From Halomonas nitroreducens (GTDB lineage: Bacteria > Pseudomonadota > Gammaproteobacteria > Pseudomonadales > Halomonadaceae), in assembly GCF_003966155.1 (NCBI RefSeq), contig NZ_RXNS01000023.1:1-54919 (forward strand): DNA of 54,919 nt, written 5' to 3'. Below the pieces are notes generated by a model, which was given only the letters and a program-made list of their open reading frames with translations, was not told the DNA's origin and made no database searches. The position numbers and the translations under genes are program-made. The stretch's first letter is position 1; each line of letters starts with the position of its first letter. Shown here piece by piece: positions 6,913 to 15,409 of this stretch.

Positions 6913-8904
6913 ATGCTGGCTCTAGATAGGCTGGTGAAGATGCCACGCTTCTACAAGCGGGGCCTGCTCCGGCTGGGCGATATGCTGCTGATTGCGCTTG
7001 CCATCATCGTGGCCTTGCTGCTGGTAGGGCGTGAGACGCCCCTGCAGCAGGCCGAAACCTGGTTGGTGTTGTGTTGGGTGGCGCTGTCCACCCCCATTAT
7101 TTTCGGGACCCTGGGGCTTTACCGCGTCGTGCTGAGGTTCATGAACCTGAAAGTCATGGCCTCGTTGCTGTTGGGGGTGGCGCTGGTGTCTGCCAATCTG
7201 CTGTTGATGAATCTGCTGATAGGTTGGCCGTTGGCCTGGCAGGTGATGCCAGTCTTCGCCATGCTGTCGGTCATGGCGGTGGGGGGCCTCAGGTTGCTGC
7301 TCCTCGAGCTCTATCAGTTGACCCGACGTCATCAACGTCAGCCTGTCATTATCTATGGCGCGGGCGCCGCCGGGGGGGAGCTGGCGCGCTCCCTGCACCA
7401 TGGTGGTCGATATCGCCCGCGGGCCTTCGTCGATGATTGGCGAGGCCTGCAGGGGTCGCTGGTGGAGGGGTTGCCCGTCTATCGTCCGGGTGATCTCGAG
7501 AAGTGGGTCGAGCGGCTGGGCATCGAGCTGGTGCTGCTGGCGATTCCCAGCGCGCCGCGTTGCCGTCGCCGCGAGATCCTCGAGCAGCTGGCGAGTCTCT
7601 CGATCCCGGTCCAGACGATTCCTGGCTCGGAAGACCTGGTCTCGGGGCGATCGCGCATTGCGGATACCTGCGATGTGCAGGTCGAAGACCTCCTCGGGCG
7701 TGAACCCGTTCCTCCCTTTGCCGAGCTGATGAGCGCCAACATTGCGCACAAGGTGGTGATGGTGACCGGAGCGGGTGGCTCGATAGGGGCCGAGCTGTGT
7801 CGCCAGATCCTGGCGCAGGAACCCCGCGTGCTCGTGCTGGTGGATAATGCGGAACATGCCCTCTACGCCATCGAGCAGGAACTGCAGCTGTGGATGCGCC
7901 GGCACGGCCGGCACATCCGCCTGCGCGGACTGTTGGCCTCGATCCAGCAGCAAGAGCGGATGCGCGAGATCCTGTCGAGCTTCGGCGTGCAGACCCTCTA
8001 CCATGCCGCTGCCTACAAGCATGTGCCGCTCGTCGAGTGCAACCTGGTGGAAGGCTTGCGCAACAATGTGTTCGGCACCTTCGCCTTGGCATCGGCGGCG
8101 TTGGAATCGAGGGTGGAGACCTTTGTCATGGTTTCCACCGACAAGGCGGTACGCCCCACCAACGTCATGGGTGCAACCAAACGCTTGACGGAATTGATCT
8201 GTCAGGCGTTCGCCGGCCGTGAGCTCGGGCAGGACAAGACACGCTTCTGCATGGTGCGATTCGGCAACGTGCTTGGCTCCAGTGGCTCGGTTGTCCCCTT
8301 GTTTCGCGCCCAGATCGAACGGGGTGGTCCAGTCGAGGTGACTCATCCTGAGATCACACGATATTTCATGACCATTCCCGAGGCGGCCCAACTGGTCATT
8401 CAGGCTGGCGCCATGGGGACCGACGGGCAGGTGTTCGTCCTGGATATGGGGGAACCGGTGCGCATCGCCGACCTTGCCGCCAACATGGTGCGACTCTCCG
8501 GGCTCGAGGTGAAGGACGCCGACCACCCCGATGGAGACATCGAGATTCACTTCACCGGATTGAGGCCGGGAGAAAAGCTGTATGAGGAGCTTCTGATCAG
8601 TGGCGAGATCCAGAAAACGCGTCATCCCAGGATCAGGACCTCCAAGGAGCTTTCCTGGCCCTGGGCCGAGCTGGATGCCTATTTAAGCGATTTGCATGAG
8701 GCCATGAGCGCCTCACGGCATGGCAGGATCCAGGAATTGCTCGTAAAGGCGCCTCTCGGCTATTCGCCCGAGGGAGCAATGGTGGATCTGGTATGGGAGG
8801 CGAAGCACGCCTCTGCGCCGCACGAACCGGCGATGCAGGAGGCCTCGGAGTCATCCGCTGCGTCGCTTTTGCAAGAGCGATTCAGATCCTCCGGCTCGGC
8901 TTGA
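6913..8904 (+). CDS. Membrane-bound nucleotide-sugar 4,6-dehydratase (FlaA1/CapD/WbpM type)
   Basis: A 663-residue protein with about four N-terminal transmembrane helices (within residues 15-120), a first nucleotide-binding fold starting VIIYGAGAAGGELA (about 145) and a second, catalytic SDR domain with VMVTGAGGSIGAEL (about 282-295). The catalytic stretch VSTDKAVRPTNVMGATKR has Met in place of the usual Tyr of the YxxxK motif, as is normal for the large WbpM/PglF group. The family dehydrates UDP-GlcNAc to its 4-keto-6-deoxy form, the first step towards QuiNAc, FucNAc or bacillosamine. A GGGAG site lies 8 bases before ATG 6913. It fits the polysaccharide context. Confidence 0.9.
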   Translation: MLALDRLVKMPRFYKRGLLRLGDMLLIALAIIVALLLVGRETPLQQAETWLVLCWVALSTPIIFGTLGLYRVVLRFMNLKVMASLLLGVALVSANLLLMNLLIGWPLAWQVMPVFAMLSVMAVGGLRLLLLELYQLTRRHQRQPVIIYGAGAAGGELARSLHHGGRYRPRAFVDDWRGLQGSLVEGLPVYRPGDLEKWVERLGIELVLLAIPSAPRCRRREILEQLASLSIPVQTIPGSEDLVSGRSRIADTCDVQVEDLLGREPVPPFAELMSANIAHKVVMVTGAGGSIGAELCRQILAQEPRVLVLVDNAEHALYAIEQELQLWMRRHGRHIRLRGLLASIQQQERMREILSSFGVQTLYHAAAYKHVPLVECNLVEGLRNNVFGTFALASAALESRVETFVMVSTDKAVRPTNVMGATKRLTELICQAFAGRELGQDKTRFCMVRFGNVLGSSGSVVPLFRAQIERGGPVEVTHPEITRYFMTIPEAAQLVIQAGAMGTDGQVFVLDMGEPVRIADLAANMVRLSGLEVKDADHPDGDIEIHFTGLRPGEKLYEELLISGEIQKTRHPRIRTSKELSWPWAELDAYLSDLHEAMSASRHGRIQELLVKAPLGYSPEGAMVDLVWEAKHASAPHEPAMQEASESSAASLLQERFRSSGSA

Positions 8905-9108
8905 GGACATGGAGGCGGCCATGGACATTCAGCGTGGTGATCACAGGGGAGGACGCGGCGTCATTCCCCGCCGGAAAGAGGCCATGTCCAATGATTTGCG
9001 TCCATGGTGGCATCCGGCGCCGCGACGGCCGCCTTCGCTGGGAGCGTCTTGCCTGACCACTCGCCGGTCTAATGGCAAGCCGGACCGAGGCCGCTCGAGG
9101 CCAGTGCG

Positions 9109-10041
9109 ATGAACAAGGCCAGCGTGGGGGAGCAGGAGGCCAATGACCCGGGCGCAGGGCAGCTCGATGGCAACACGATCCTCGCACTGCAGCCGCTGCT
9201 CTGGGAGTGGGGGGAAGCGCCACCGCCACCGGGAGTCGTTTTACAGTCGCAGGAGGTCAGCCTGCCTTCACGAGCCTGGAAATACCTCGTCCTGCAGCTG
9301 GCCCCGGTTCCTCCTACCTGGCCGGTTGAAGCAGAGCAGGGCTTTATTCTCAGCGTCAAGTGCCTCGCCCTGGCCGAGGGCATGCCCCTGCCTCCGCGCT
9401 TCGGCGATGACGGCTGGTTGTTGCTGACGCATCTGCCGGACGTCAAGGCGATGTCCGCCTTGTTGCTCAACCCCAATGGCGTGCACTATCTGGTTCATGC
9501 GCGGCATCGTCGCTATCGGCGATTATGGCCCAAGCGAACGGCTCAGTTGCAGGACTTTCTTTGCTGCCAGGAGCTCGAGGCGGCTCGTGTGCTATTTGAC
9601 GCCTGTCTGGTGCTGGAGCTCTACGGGATACGCCGGGTCAGGGTGATTGGTTACCTGTCGCTGGACAAGGTGTCCCACCCGGTGATGCCCTTCATGGCGA
9701 TGGAAGAGAAGGTGGCAAGCTGCGGGGTCGACAAGGACAAGCTGATCACAGATACCCGCAACCACTTCGAGGTCGATGGTTTCAAGGTCATGGCTTTTGA
9801 GCAGCTTCAGCGCCTGAAGCGCCATAGCCGGAACCTGCAGGACCGCAATGACCTGGCCATGATGGCAGCGCTCGAAGACGGCAGAAGCTGGTACCTGTGG
9901 CTTGGACGGTGCATCGATCTGATCCTGGTCGCTTCGGCGTCACTGCGACAGATACTAGCCCGCCTGGCGGGGTGGCTCGGGCTTAGAGCGCTCCTGAGAC
10001 GCCTGTTGGGAGGCTCCAATAACAAGACGCGAGGCGGCTAG
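9109..10041 (+). CDS. Unrecognised protein in the polysaccharide region
   Basis: A 310-residue protein that I do not recognise. The coding start has GAGG about 10 bases upstream, and the frame shows ordinary high-GC codon use. The middle has hydrophobic and basic stretches (VHYLVHARHRRYRRLW). A C-terminal part (FEVDGFKVMAFEQLQRLKR, then a spaced DRNDLAMMAAL) resembles the tail of nucleotidyltransferase-fold proteins that handle sugars or nucleotides, where a Val-Asp-Gly strand is followed by a Lys-rich helix and an RxKDxxD-like helix. That resemblance is weak. The last 60 residues are hydrophobic then basic (ILVASASLRQILARLAGWL), suggesting membrane association. It lies between a dehydratase and a GT2 gene, so a role in glycan synthesis is likely. 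Confidence 0.7.
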   Translation: MNKASVGEQEANDPGAGQLDGNTILALQPLLWEWGEAPPPPGVVLQSQEVSLPSRAWKYLVLQLAPVPPTWPVEAEQGFILSVKCLALAEGMPLPPRFGDDGWLLLTHLPDVKAMSALLLNPNGVHYLVHARHRRYRRLWPKRTAQLQDFLCCQELEAARVLFDACLVLELYGIRRVRVIGYLSLDKVSHPVMPFMAMEEKVASCGVDKDKLITDTRNHFEVDGFKVMAFEQLQRLKRHSRNLQDRNDLAMMAALEDGRSWYLWLGRCIDLILVASASLRQILARLAGWLGLRALLRRLLGGSNNKTRGG

Positions 10042-10089
10042 CATGAGGTAGTGGGGGCATGCCGAGTCGACGCTCGCGGGTGAACCGTT

Positions 10090-10123
10090 CCGCCTGATGT
10101 CATGATGGGTGTCCGTCAGGCGG
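10090..10123 (+). terminator. Stem-loop before the GT2 glycosyltransferase gene
   Basis: Inverted repeat CCGCCTGA / TCAGGCGG (8 bp, 18-base loop, extendable with one bulged base). It lies about 50 bases past the preceding gene. No U-run is present. Confidence 0.4.
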
Positions 10124-10249
10124 GAAGCGGTTCTGCGCAGGGGAAGGGGGTGCCGTCGTGCGTTGCCAGGTGAGCGATCGTGCAGGGTCGATCGCTTCCC
10201 GGTGATGGCGACTGGCCGTTTCTCCATGCCAGCAAGGGAAACGTCACCG

Positions 10250-11173
10250 ATGCCACAGTTCTCCGTGGTGATGCCGGTCTATAACAAGGCAAGGACCTTG
10301 TCGAAGTCACTGGCCTGCATTTATGGCCAGACATGCCGGGACTTCGAGCTTATCGTCGTCAATGATGGCTCGACGGATGGTTCGCTCGAGCTGCTGGCGC
10401 ATGAAGAAGCCCTGGGGCGGCTCTGCCTGCTGCATCGTGATGTGCCGGGCGCCGGTGGTTATGCCGCCTGCAACCATGGCGCCCGATTCGCTTCGGGGCG
10501 ATGGCTGGTCTTCTTCGACCCCGATGATCTTCTGCTCTTCGATCACCTGTCACGCTTCGCCGATGCCATTGCCCAGCATCCAGGCATCCAGCTATTCGTC
10601 AATGGCTATCAATGGATGGGTACCCACTATCGGTCTTCCGTCGGCAAGGGGATTGCCAAGGGGGTGATGACACGTCGACAGGCGTTGGCGGCTTATGCCC
10701 GTTGTGACTTCATTCACATGAACGGCACCTGTATCCGGCGCGAACGCTACCAGGCGCTGGGTGGTTTTCCTGCCGACCACCACGGGCGTGACAGTGATGT
10801 CACCTTCATCCTGAGAGCGCTTTGTGGGCTGGACGCGATCCACTATGACAATACCGTCACCAGTCTTTGGCTGATGGAACATGAGGCCCCGGTGAAGAGG
10901 GAAGCGCTGCCGAGCACACAACACCCGAGCGTTGAGGTGCGTGAGGCGTGTGAGGCCGGCTTGTCGCGCTGCGAGCGTTACTATCTGCGGGCGGCGACCA
11001 ATCGCAAGATCCTTGCCTGGGCCGTGAAGAAGAAGTGTCAGCAACTGCCTGTCGCGCGGGACCTGGCGTCGCTGAGGCTGGGAGCGATGAGGGCGGCTCA
11101 GCTGTATCAAGCCATCTCCCTGTTGTTGCCGCGCCCCTGGTTCGAGCGCATGCACCTCGCCACCCGTGGCTGA
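10250..11173 (+). CDS. GT2-family glycosyltransferase
   Basis: A 307-residue GT-A fold enzyme. The N-terminus is the family signature FSVVMPVYNKARTLSKSL, then VVNDGSTDGSLELL (about residues 34-47) and the metal-binding WLVFFDPDDLL (about 85-95). GTCIRRERYQALGGF near 160 is the usual acceptor-side motif. It would transfer a sugar from a nucleotide donor during glycan assembly. The start at 10250 is chosen because the family signature begins there and AAGGGA lies 10 bases upstream; longer in-frame starts add a basic stretch foreign to the family. It closes the plus-strand polysaccharide string. Confidence 0.88.
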   Translation: MPQFSVVMPVYNKARTLSKSLACIYGQTCRDFELIVVNDGSTDGSLELLAHEEALGRLCLLHRDVPGAGGYAACNHGARFASGRWLVFFDPDDLLLFDHLSRFADAIAQHPGIQLFVNGYQWMGTHYRSSVGKGIAKGVMTRRQALAAYARCDFIHMNGTCIRRERYQALGGFPADHHGRDSDVTFILRALCGLDAIHYDNTVTSLWLMEHEAPVKREALPSTQHPSVEVREACEAGLSRCERYYLRAATNRKILAWAVKKKCQQLPVARDLASLRLGAMRAAQLYQAISLLLPRPWFERMHLATRG

Positions 11174-11259
11174 CGCGTTGCGTGCCGAGGGCCGGCTGGC
11201 GCCTGCCGAGCCAGTGTCCGATCGGCGACCGGTAGGCGCGGCTCACGAGGCGTCCCGCT

Positions 11260-11721
11260 TCATGGAAGCGAGAGCCACAGTGCCAGTCCGCTCATGACCG
11301 TCAGGAACAGGGCCAGGCCAAGTCGACCGGTCGGCAGGCGCGGCTCGCCCAGCAGGGTGGTTTCCGGGTTTCCCGGGGCATAGCGGATAGTCATGCGGGT
11401 GCCGGGGGGCGTGCGACCGGCGTGGGCGTCGGCAGCCTGGCGGGTGGTGAAGGAGGGAACGCCGCCGAAGCGGCCATTGTCCGAGCAGTAGATGCGTCCC
11501 TCGGCCTTGAAGGTAAACTGCACCCGCGCCAGGAAGCGACGCGGCTGGTCGTCACCCTCCCGGCGGTGGGCGTGGCCGTGGACGCCCTCCACCTCGCAGC
11601 GTGTCACCCGGGCTTCTGCCATCGGCCAGCGATTGACGCCCTGTCGCCGCCAGGCGCCGTGGCCGGCGATCACGGCGGCGAGGCCCGCGCCGAGGGCGAT
11701 GAATGGCGCGATATCAGGCAT
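11260..11721 (-). CDS. DUF3592 membrane protein
   Basis: A 153-residue protein with an N-terminal membrane helix (IAPFIALGAGLAAVIAGHGAW), a beta-rich central domain and a C-terminal helix (LGLALFLTVMSGLALWLSL). The centre has the DUF3592 pattern: an AEARVTRCEV strand, VQFTFKAEGRIYCSD, then TIRYAPGNPETTLL. The function of the family is unknown. The start codon lies only 14 bases from that of the divergent TerB-like gene, so the promoters must overlap the coding regions or one start must lie further in. Confidence 0.8.
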   Translation of the reverse strand: MPDIAPFIALGAGLAAVIAGHGAWRRQGVNRWPMAEARVTRCEVEGVHGHAHRREGDDQPRRFLARVQFTFKAEGRIYCSDNGRFGGVPSFTTRQAADAHAGRTPPGTRMTIRYAPGNPETTLLGEPRLPTGRLGLALFLTVMSGLALWLSLP

Positions 11722-11735
11722 GCTCGGAGCTCACC

Positions 11736-12194
11736 ATGATCGAATCTCTGCAACGTCTTTTCCAGGACATGATGGCGGTTGGCGAGCCGCCTGAAAAGGG
11801 TGAGCCCACCCTGGCGCTGGCCACCGCGGTGCTGCTCTGCGAGGTGGCGCGGGCCGACTACCACCTGGACGATCGTGAGCTGGCCCGCCTGAGGGAGGTG
11901 CTCGGCCAGCGCTTTGTCCTCGACCTATCGGCCCTGGATGCCCTGCTCGCGCAGGCTCGGGAGGAGGTCGACACCGCAGTGGACCATCACCGTTTCGTGA
12001 GCAGCGTCCGGGAACACTGCGACTACAACGAACGCTTTGAGCTGGTCCGCCTGATGTGGTCCCTGGCCCTGGTCGATGGCCACAAGGACCCGCTGGAGGA
12101 GCACCGCATCCGCCGTCTCGCCGAGTTGCTGCATGTCAGTCATGGCGACTTCATTCGCGCCAAGCTGGCGGAGGAGGGGGCGTCGCCGGGCTGA
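11736..12194 (+). CDS. TerB-like domain protein
   Basis: A 152-residue helical protein of the TerB/DjlA N-terminal type. Its signature is ALATAVLLCEVARADYHLDDRELARLREVL, seen here in two parts around residues 25-55, and the repeat-like LMWSLALVDGHKDPLEEHRIRRLAELLHVS at about 110-140; both carry the acidic loop that binds metal in relatives. TerB-like domains occur in tellurite-resistance and membrane-stress proteins, but single-domain members have no firm function. GGAG lies 6 bases before ATG 11736. Confidence 0.8.
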   Translation: MIESLQRLFQDMMAVGEPPEKGEPTLALATAVLLCEVARADYHLDDRELARLREVLGQRFVLDLSALDALLAQAREEVDTAVDHHRFVSSVREHCDYNERFELVRLMWSLALVDGHKDPLEEHRIRRLAELLHVSHGDFIRAKLAEEGASPG

Positions 12195-12294
12195 GCTCGG
12201 GACACGCTGCGCTAGCTACAGCGATGACTGGTATGATCGAGGGCGGGTCCGCCGGGGCGGGCCCGCTCATCGTTCACGGCAAGGGAGGTGCGAG

Positions 12295-13536
12295 ATGGCG
12301 CGCGAGATCATCGTTCTGGGAGCCGGCATCGTAGGGGTGTCGGTGGCCTGGTACCTGGCCCGGCGGGGGCATCGGGTGACGCTGGTGGATCGGCGCCCGC
12401 CTGGGTCCGAGACTTCCTTCGGCAACGCCGGGATCATCCAGCGCGAGGCGGTCCAGCCCTATCCCTTCCCCCGGGATCTCGCCACCCTGTTGCGGGTGCT
12501 GCCCAACCGGCAGGTCGATATTCGCTACCGCCCCGGTGGCATGCTGCGTGCCGCCATCCCCCTGCTGCAGTACTGGCGGAACTCCTCCCCGCGCCGCTAC
12601 CGGGACATCGTGCCGGAGTACGCCTCGCTGATCGCCCTCTCGCTGGATGCCCATGCGTCCATGATCGAGGCCGCCGGCGCCGACGCCCTGGTGCGCCGGG
12701 AGGGCTGGCTGGAGGTCTTCCGGACTCGGGCGGCCCTCGAGGCGCGCCTGGAGGAGGCCCGCGCAAACGAGGCTCGCTTCGGGGTTCGCCACCGGGCGCT
12801 GGATAGCGCGGACCTTGCCGACATGGAACCGAGCCTGGCGGAGGGGCTGGCCGGGGCCGTCCACTGGCTCGACCCCTGGACCGTCGCCGATCCGGGCGGC
12901 CTGGTCCAGGCCTATGCGCGAGCCTTCGAAGCCGAAGGCGGACGGGTGCTCGAGGCGGAGGTCAGCGAGCTGAGCCGGGACCCGGCCGGCTGGCGGGTGA
13001 GCGCCGGCGGAGAAAGCCTCCTGGCCAGCGACGTGGTGATGGCCATGGGGCCCTGGTCACGGCAATGGCTGGCCAAGCTGGGAACTCTGGTGCCGCTGTT
13101 CGTCAAGCGCGGCTATCACATGCATTACGGCAGCGTCGGCCAGGCACGCCTCAAGCACTGGGTCATGGATGCCGAAGTGGGCTATCTGCTGGCGCCGATG
13201 CGGGCTGGCATCCGCCTGACCACGGGCGCCGAGCTGGAGCGGCTGGAGGCACCTGCCCATCATCGCCAGCTGGCCGCAGCGGAGGAGAAGGCGCGGCAGC
13301 TCTATCCCCTGGGGGAGCGCCTCGACCCGGCGCCCTGGAAAGGGGCCAGGCCCTGCACGCCGGACATGAAGCCGGTCATCGGCCCGGTGGAAGGGCAGCA
13401 GGGCCTGTGGTGTGCCTTGGGTCACGGCCATCAGGGCTTCACGCTCGGGCCGGCCACCGGCCGGCTGCTGGCGCAGATGATGGACGGCGAGACACCGGAG
13501 ATCGATATGCGGCCGTTTCGGGTGGATCGCTTCTAG
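12295..13536 (+). CDS. FAD-dependent amino-acid dehydrogenase (DadA-like)
   Basis: A 413-residue DAO-family oxidoreductase. The N-terminal FAD-binding motif is VLGAGIVGVSVAWYLARRG (residues 7-25), followed by SETSFGNAGIIQ, which is typical of DadA-type D-amino-acid dehydrogenases. The C-terminus GHGHQGFTLGPATGRL (about 380-395) completes the FAD site. Relatives oxidise D-amino acids to 2-oxoacids and pass electrons to the respiratory chain. A strong GGAGGT lies 5 bases before ATG 12295. The gene ends two bases from the convergent membrane-protein gene. Substrate is uncertain; D-alanine or another D-amino acid is a reasonable guess. Confidence 0.85.
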   Translation: MAREIIVLGAGIVGVSVAWYLARRGHRVTLVDRRPPGSETSFGNAGIIQREAVQPYPFPRDLATLLRVLPNRQVDIRYRPGGMLRAAIPLLQYWRNSSPRRYRDIVPEYASLIALSLDAHASMIEAAGADALVRREGWLEVFRTRAALEARLEEARANEARFGVRHRALDSADLADMEPSLAEGLAGAVHWLDPWTVADPGGLVQAYARAFEAEGGRVLEAEVSELSRDPAGWRVSAGGESLLASDVVMAMGPWSRQWLAKLGTLVPLFVKRGYHMHYGSVGQARLKHWVMDAEVGYLLAPMRAGIRLTTGAELERLEAPAHHRQLAAAEEKARQLYPLGERLDPAPWKGARPCTPDMKPVIGPVEGQQGLWCALGHGHQGFTLGPATGRLLAQMMDGETPEIDMRPFRVDRF

Positions 13537-13538
13537 AT

Positions 13539-13994
13539 TCAGGCGGTATCGGACGGTCCCTGGCGGGTCCGGTCACGGCTGCGGCGCTTCTCGGCCACCA
13601 GGTGGATCAACAGCTTGACCGCCAGGGTGATGATGAACACCAGCCAGCCGGCCGTGGCCAGCACGTTGAACAGCAGCATCTTCTGCTCGCCGTTCAGGGG
13701 CGTGATCAGGTGATCGATGACGATGGCCAGCAGGAAGGCCAGGCCGAGGGGCAGGGCGAGGATATGCATCCACATCTCGGTGCGACGCTTGCGCACGTGG
13801 TAGCGGCTGAGCAGGACCCGGATAGGACGATGCACGAAGCTGATCATGATCAGACTTCCCGCGATCAGCAGCGCCGCCAGGGTCGGCTCGATGTTGTCGA
13901 TATACACCGAATAGCTCACCGACCAGTAGACCAGCAGCCACATCAGGCCGGCCAGGATGGCGACGAGATCGGCGTAATAGCGTACCTTCGGCAT
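13539..13994 (-). CDS. Four-helix integral membrane protein, unknown function
   Basis: A 151-residue protein with four predicted membrane helices (about residues 10-28, 37-55, 74-96 and 108-130) and short charged loops, ending in a basic tail (AEKRRSRDRTRQ). I do not recognise the family. It is convergent with the DadA-like gene and divergent from pyrC. Hydrophobic profile and codon use support a real gene. Confidence 0.65.
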   Translation of the reverse strand: MPKVRYYADLVAILAGLMWLLVYWSVSYSVYIDNIEPTLAALLIAGSLIMISFVHRPIRVLLSRYHVRKRRTEMWMHILALPLGLAFLLAIVIDHLITPLNGEQKMLLFNVLATAGWLVFIITLAVKLLIHLVAEKRRSRDRTRQGPSDTA

Positions 13995-14117
13995 GATGTC
14001 CTCATGGTATTTTCCCGGCTGCGATGATACGGCAAATTATCCCGACGTGAAGGATTTTTCGGGTTTTCGGCCGGTGCCCGAGCCAGCATGGGCGCTGAGG
14101 CCGGGATGGCGTTGCGG

Positions 14118-14123
14118 TATACT
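14118..14123 (+). promoter_or_regulatory. Possible -10 element for pyrC
   Basis: TATACT lies 38 bases before the pyrC GTG start. No good -35 is present at the right spacing, so this is tentative. Confidence 0.3.
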
Positions 14124-14160
14124 GGGGCGCTGAGACCACCATGCCGAGACAGGACACGCC

Positions 14161-15198
14161 GTGAACTCGATTACCCTGACCCGACCGGACGACTGGCACC
14201 TCCACCTGCGTGACGGCGAGGTGCTGCCCGCCGTGGTGCCGGCCAGCGCCCGCCAGATGGGCCGTGCCATCATCATGCCCAATCTCAAGCCGCCGGTGAC
14301 CACCACCGAGCAGGCCCTGGCCTATCGGGAGCGCATCCTCGCCGCCGTCCCGGCAGGGAATGACTTCGAGCCGCTGATGACCCTGTACCTCACCGATCGC
14401 ACCAGCGCCGAGGAGATCGAGCGGGCGCATGCGTCAGGCCTGGTCCAGGCCGTCAAGCTCTACCCGGCGGGGGCGACCACCAACTCCGACTCCGGGGTCA
14501 CCGACCTGGCGAACTGCGATGCGGCCATTGCCGCCATGGCCCGGCTGGGCATGCCGCTGCTGGTGCATGGCGAGGTGACCGATGCCGAGATCGATATCTT
14601 CGATCGCGAGGCGGTGTTCATCGAGCGGGTGATGAAACCGCTGCTGGACCGCCATCCGTCCCTGAAGGTGGTGTTCGAGCATATCACCACGGCCGACGCG
14701 GCCGCCTTCGTGGCCGCGGCCCCGGCCAGCGTGGCGGCCACCATCACCGCCCATCACCTGCTGTTCAACCGCAACCGCATGCTGGTGGGAGGGATCCGCC
14801 CGCACTACTACTGCCTGCCGATCCTCAAGCGCGAGCGTCATCGCCAGGCGCTGCTCGAGGCCGCCACTTCCGGCAGCGGCAAGTTCTTCCTGGGCACCGA
14901 CAGCGCGCCCCATGCCCAGGGCGACAAGGAGAGCGCCTGCGGGTGTGCCGGAGCCTATACCGCCCCTGCGGCCCTCGAGTTCTATGCCACCGCCTTCGAA
15001 CAGGCCGGGGCCCTGGAGCGGCTGGAGGGCTTCGCCAGTCATCATGGCCCGGCCTTCTACGGCCTGCCGCGCAACACCGGCACCGTCACTCTGGTGCGCG
15101 ACCCCTGGACCCTGCCGGAGACGCTGCCCTACACGGTCAACCAGGCCATCGTGCCGCTACAGGCCGGCGAGACGCTGGACTGGAAATTGAAGGAATAA
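14161..15198 (+). CDS. pyrC: Dihydroorotase
   Basis: A 345-residue class II dihydroorotase that cyclises N-carbamoyl-aspartate to dihydroorotate in pyrimidine synthesis. The metal-binding [10 protein letters not shown] is at residues 8-17 and MPNLKPPV follows; the carboxylated-Lys region AVKLYPAG lies near 98-105. Further metal ligands are in LLVHGEVT and VFEHITT, and the catalytic Asp is in LGTDSAPH (about 246-253). Translation starts at GTG 14161. The C-terminus (WKLKE) runs straight into a heptad array whose first unit overlaps the last base of the stop codon. It is a single-gene unit. Confidence 0.96.
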   Translation: MNSITLTRPDDWHLHLRDGEVLPAVVPASARQMGRAIIMPNLKPPVTTTEQALAYRERILAAVPAGNDFEPLMTLYLTDRTSAEEIERAHASGLVQAVKLYPAGATTNSDSGVTDLANCDAAIAAMARLGMPLLVHGEVTDAEIDIFDREAVFIERVMKPLLDRHPSLKVVFEHITTADAAAFVAAAPASVAATITAHHLLFNRNRMLVGGIRPHYYCLPILKRERHRQALLEAATSGSGKFFLGTDSAPHAQGDKESACGCAGAYTAPAALEFYATAFEQAGALERLEGFASHHGPAFYGLPRNTGTVTLVRDPWTLPETLPYTVNQAIVPLQAGETLDWKLKE

Positions 15199-15259
15199 AG
15201 GGGCGAGGTGAAAGGGGCAAGAGCGAGGTGAAAGGGGCAAGGGGTGAGGTGCAAGGAAA
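15198..15259 (+). repeat. Heptad array 3a (degenerate GAGG/AAGG units)
   Basis: Units AAGGGGC, GAGGTGA, AAGGGGC, AAGAGC (one base short), GAGGTGA, AAGGGGC, AAGGGGT, GAGGTGC and AAGGAAA follow one another from the last base of the pyrC stop codon. A larger period is also visible, as GAGGTGA-AAGGGGC recurs. In the pyrC sense the array reads GAGG. It faces array 3b across a 40-base centre. Confidence 0.75.
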
Positions 15260-15299
15260 CCCCTTGGCTGGCTCCTTGTGGACCCACATCCTGTCTGAC

Positions 15300-15404
15300 G
15301 AACCTCGAACCTCGAACCTCGAACCTCGAACCTCGAACCTCGAACCTCGAACCTCGAACCTCGAACCTCGAACCTCGAACCTCGAACCTCGAACCTCGAA
15401 CCTC
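15300..15404. repeat. Heptad array 3b (GAACCTC x15)
   Basis: Fifteen perfect copies of GAACCTC, the longest uninterrupted array in the window. It ends 5 bases from the stop codon of the minus-strand hydrolase, so in that gene's sense it reads GAGGTTC. With array 3a it fills nearly all of the gap between two convergent genes. Confidence 0.98.
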
Positions 15405-15409
15405 GCCCC

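Noticed and set aside
15300..15404. CRISPR array
   Set aside because: The unit is 7 bases with no spacers between copies and no cas genes nearby.
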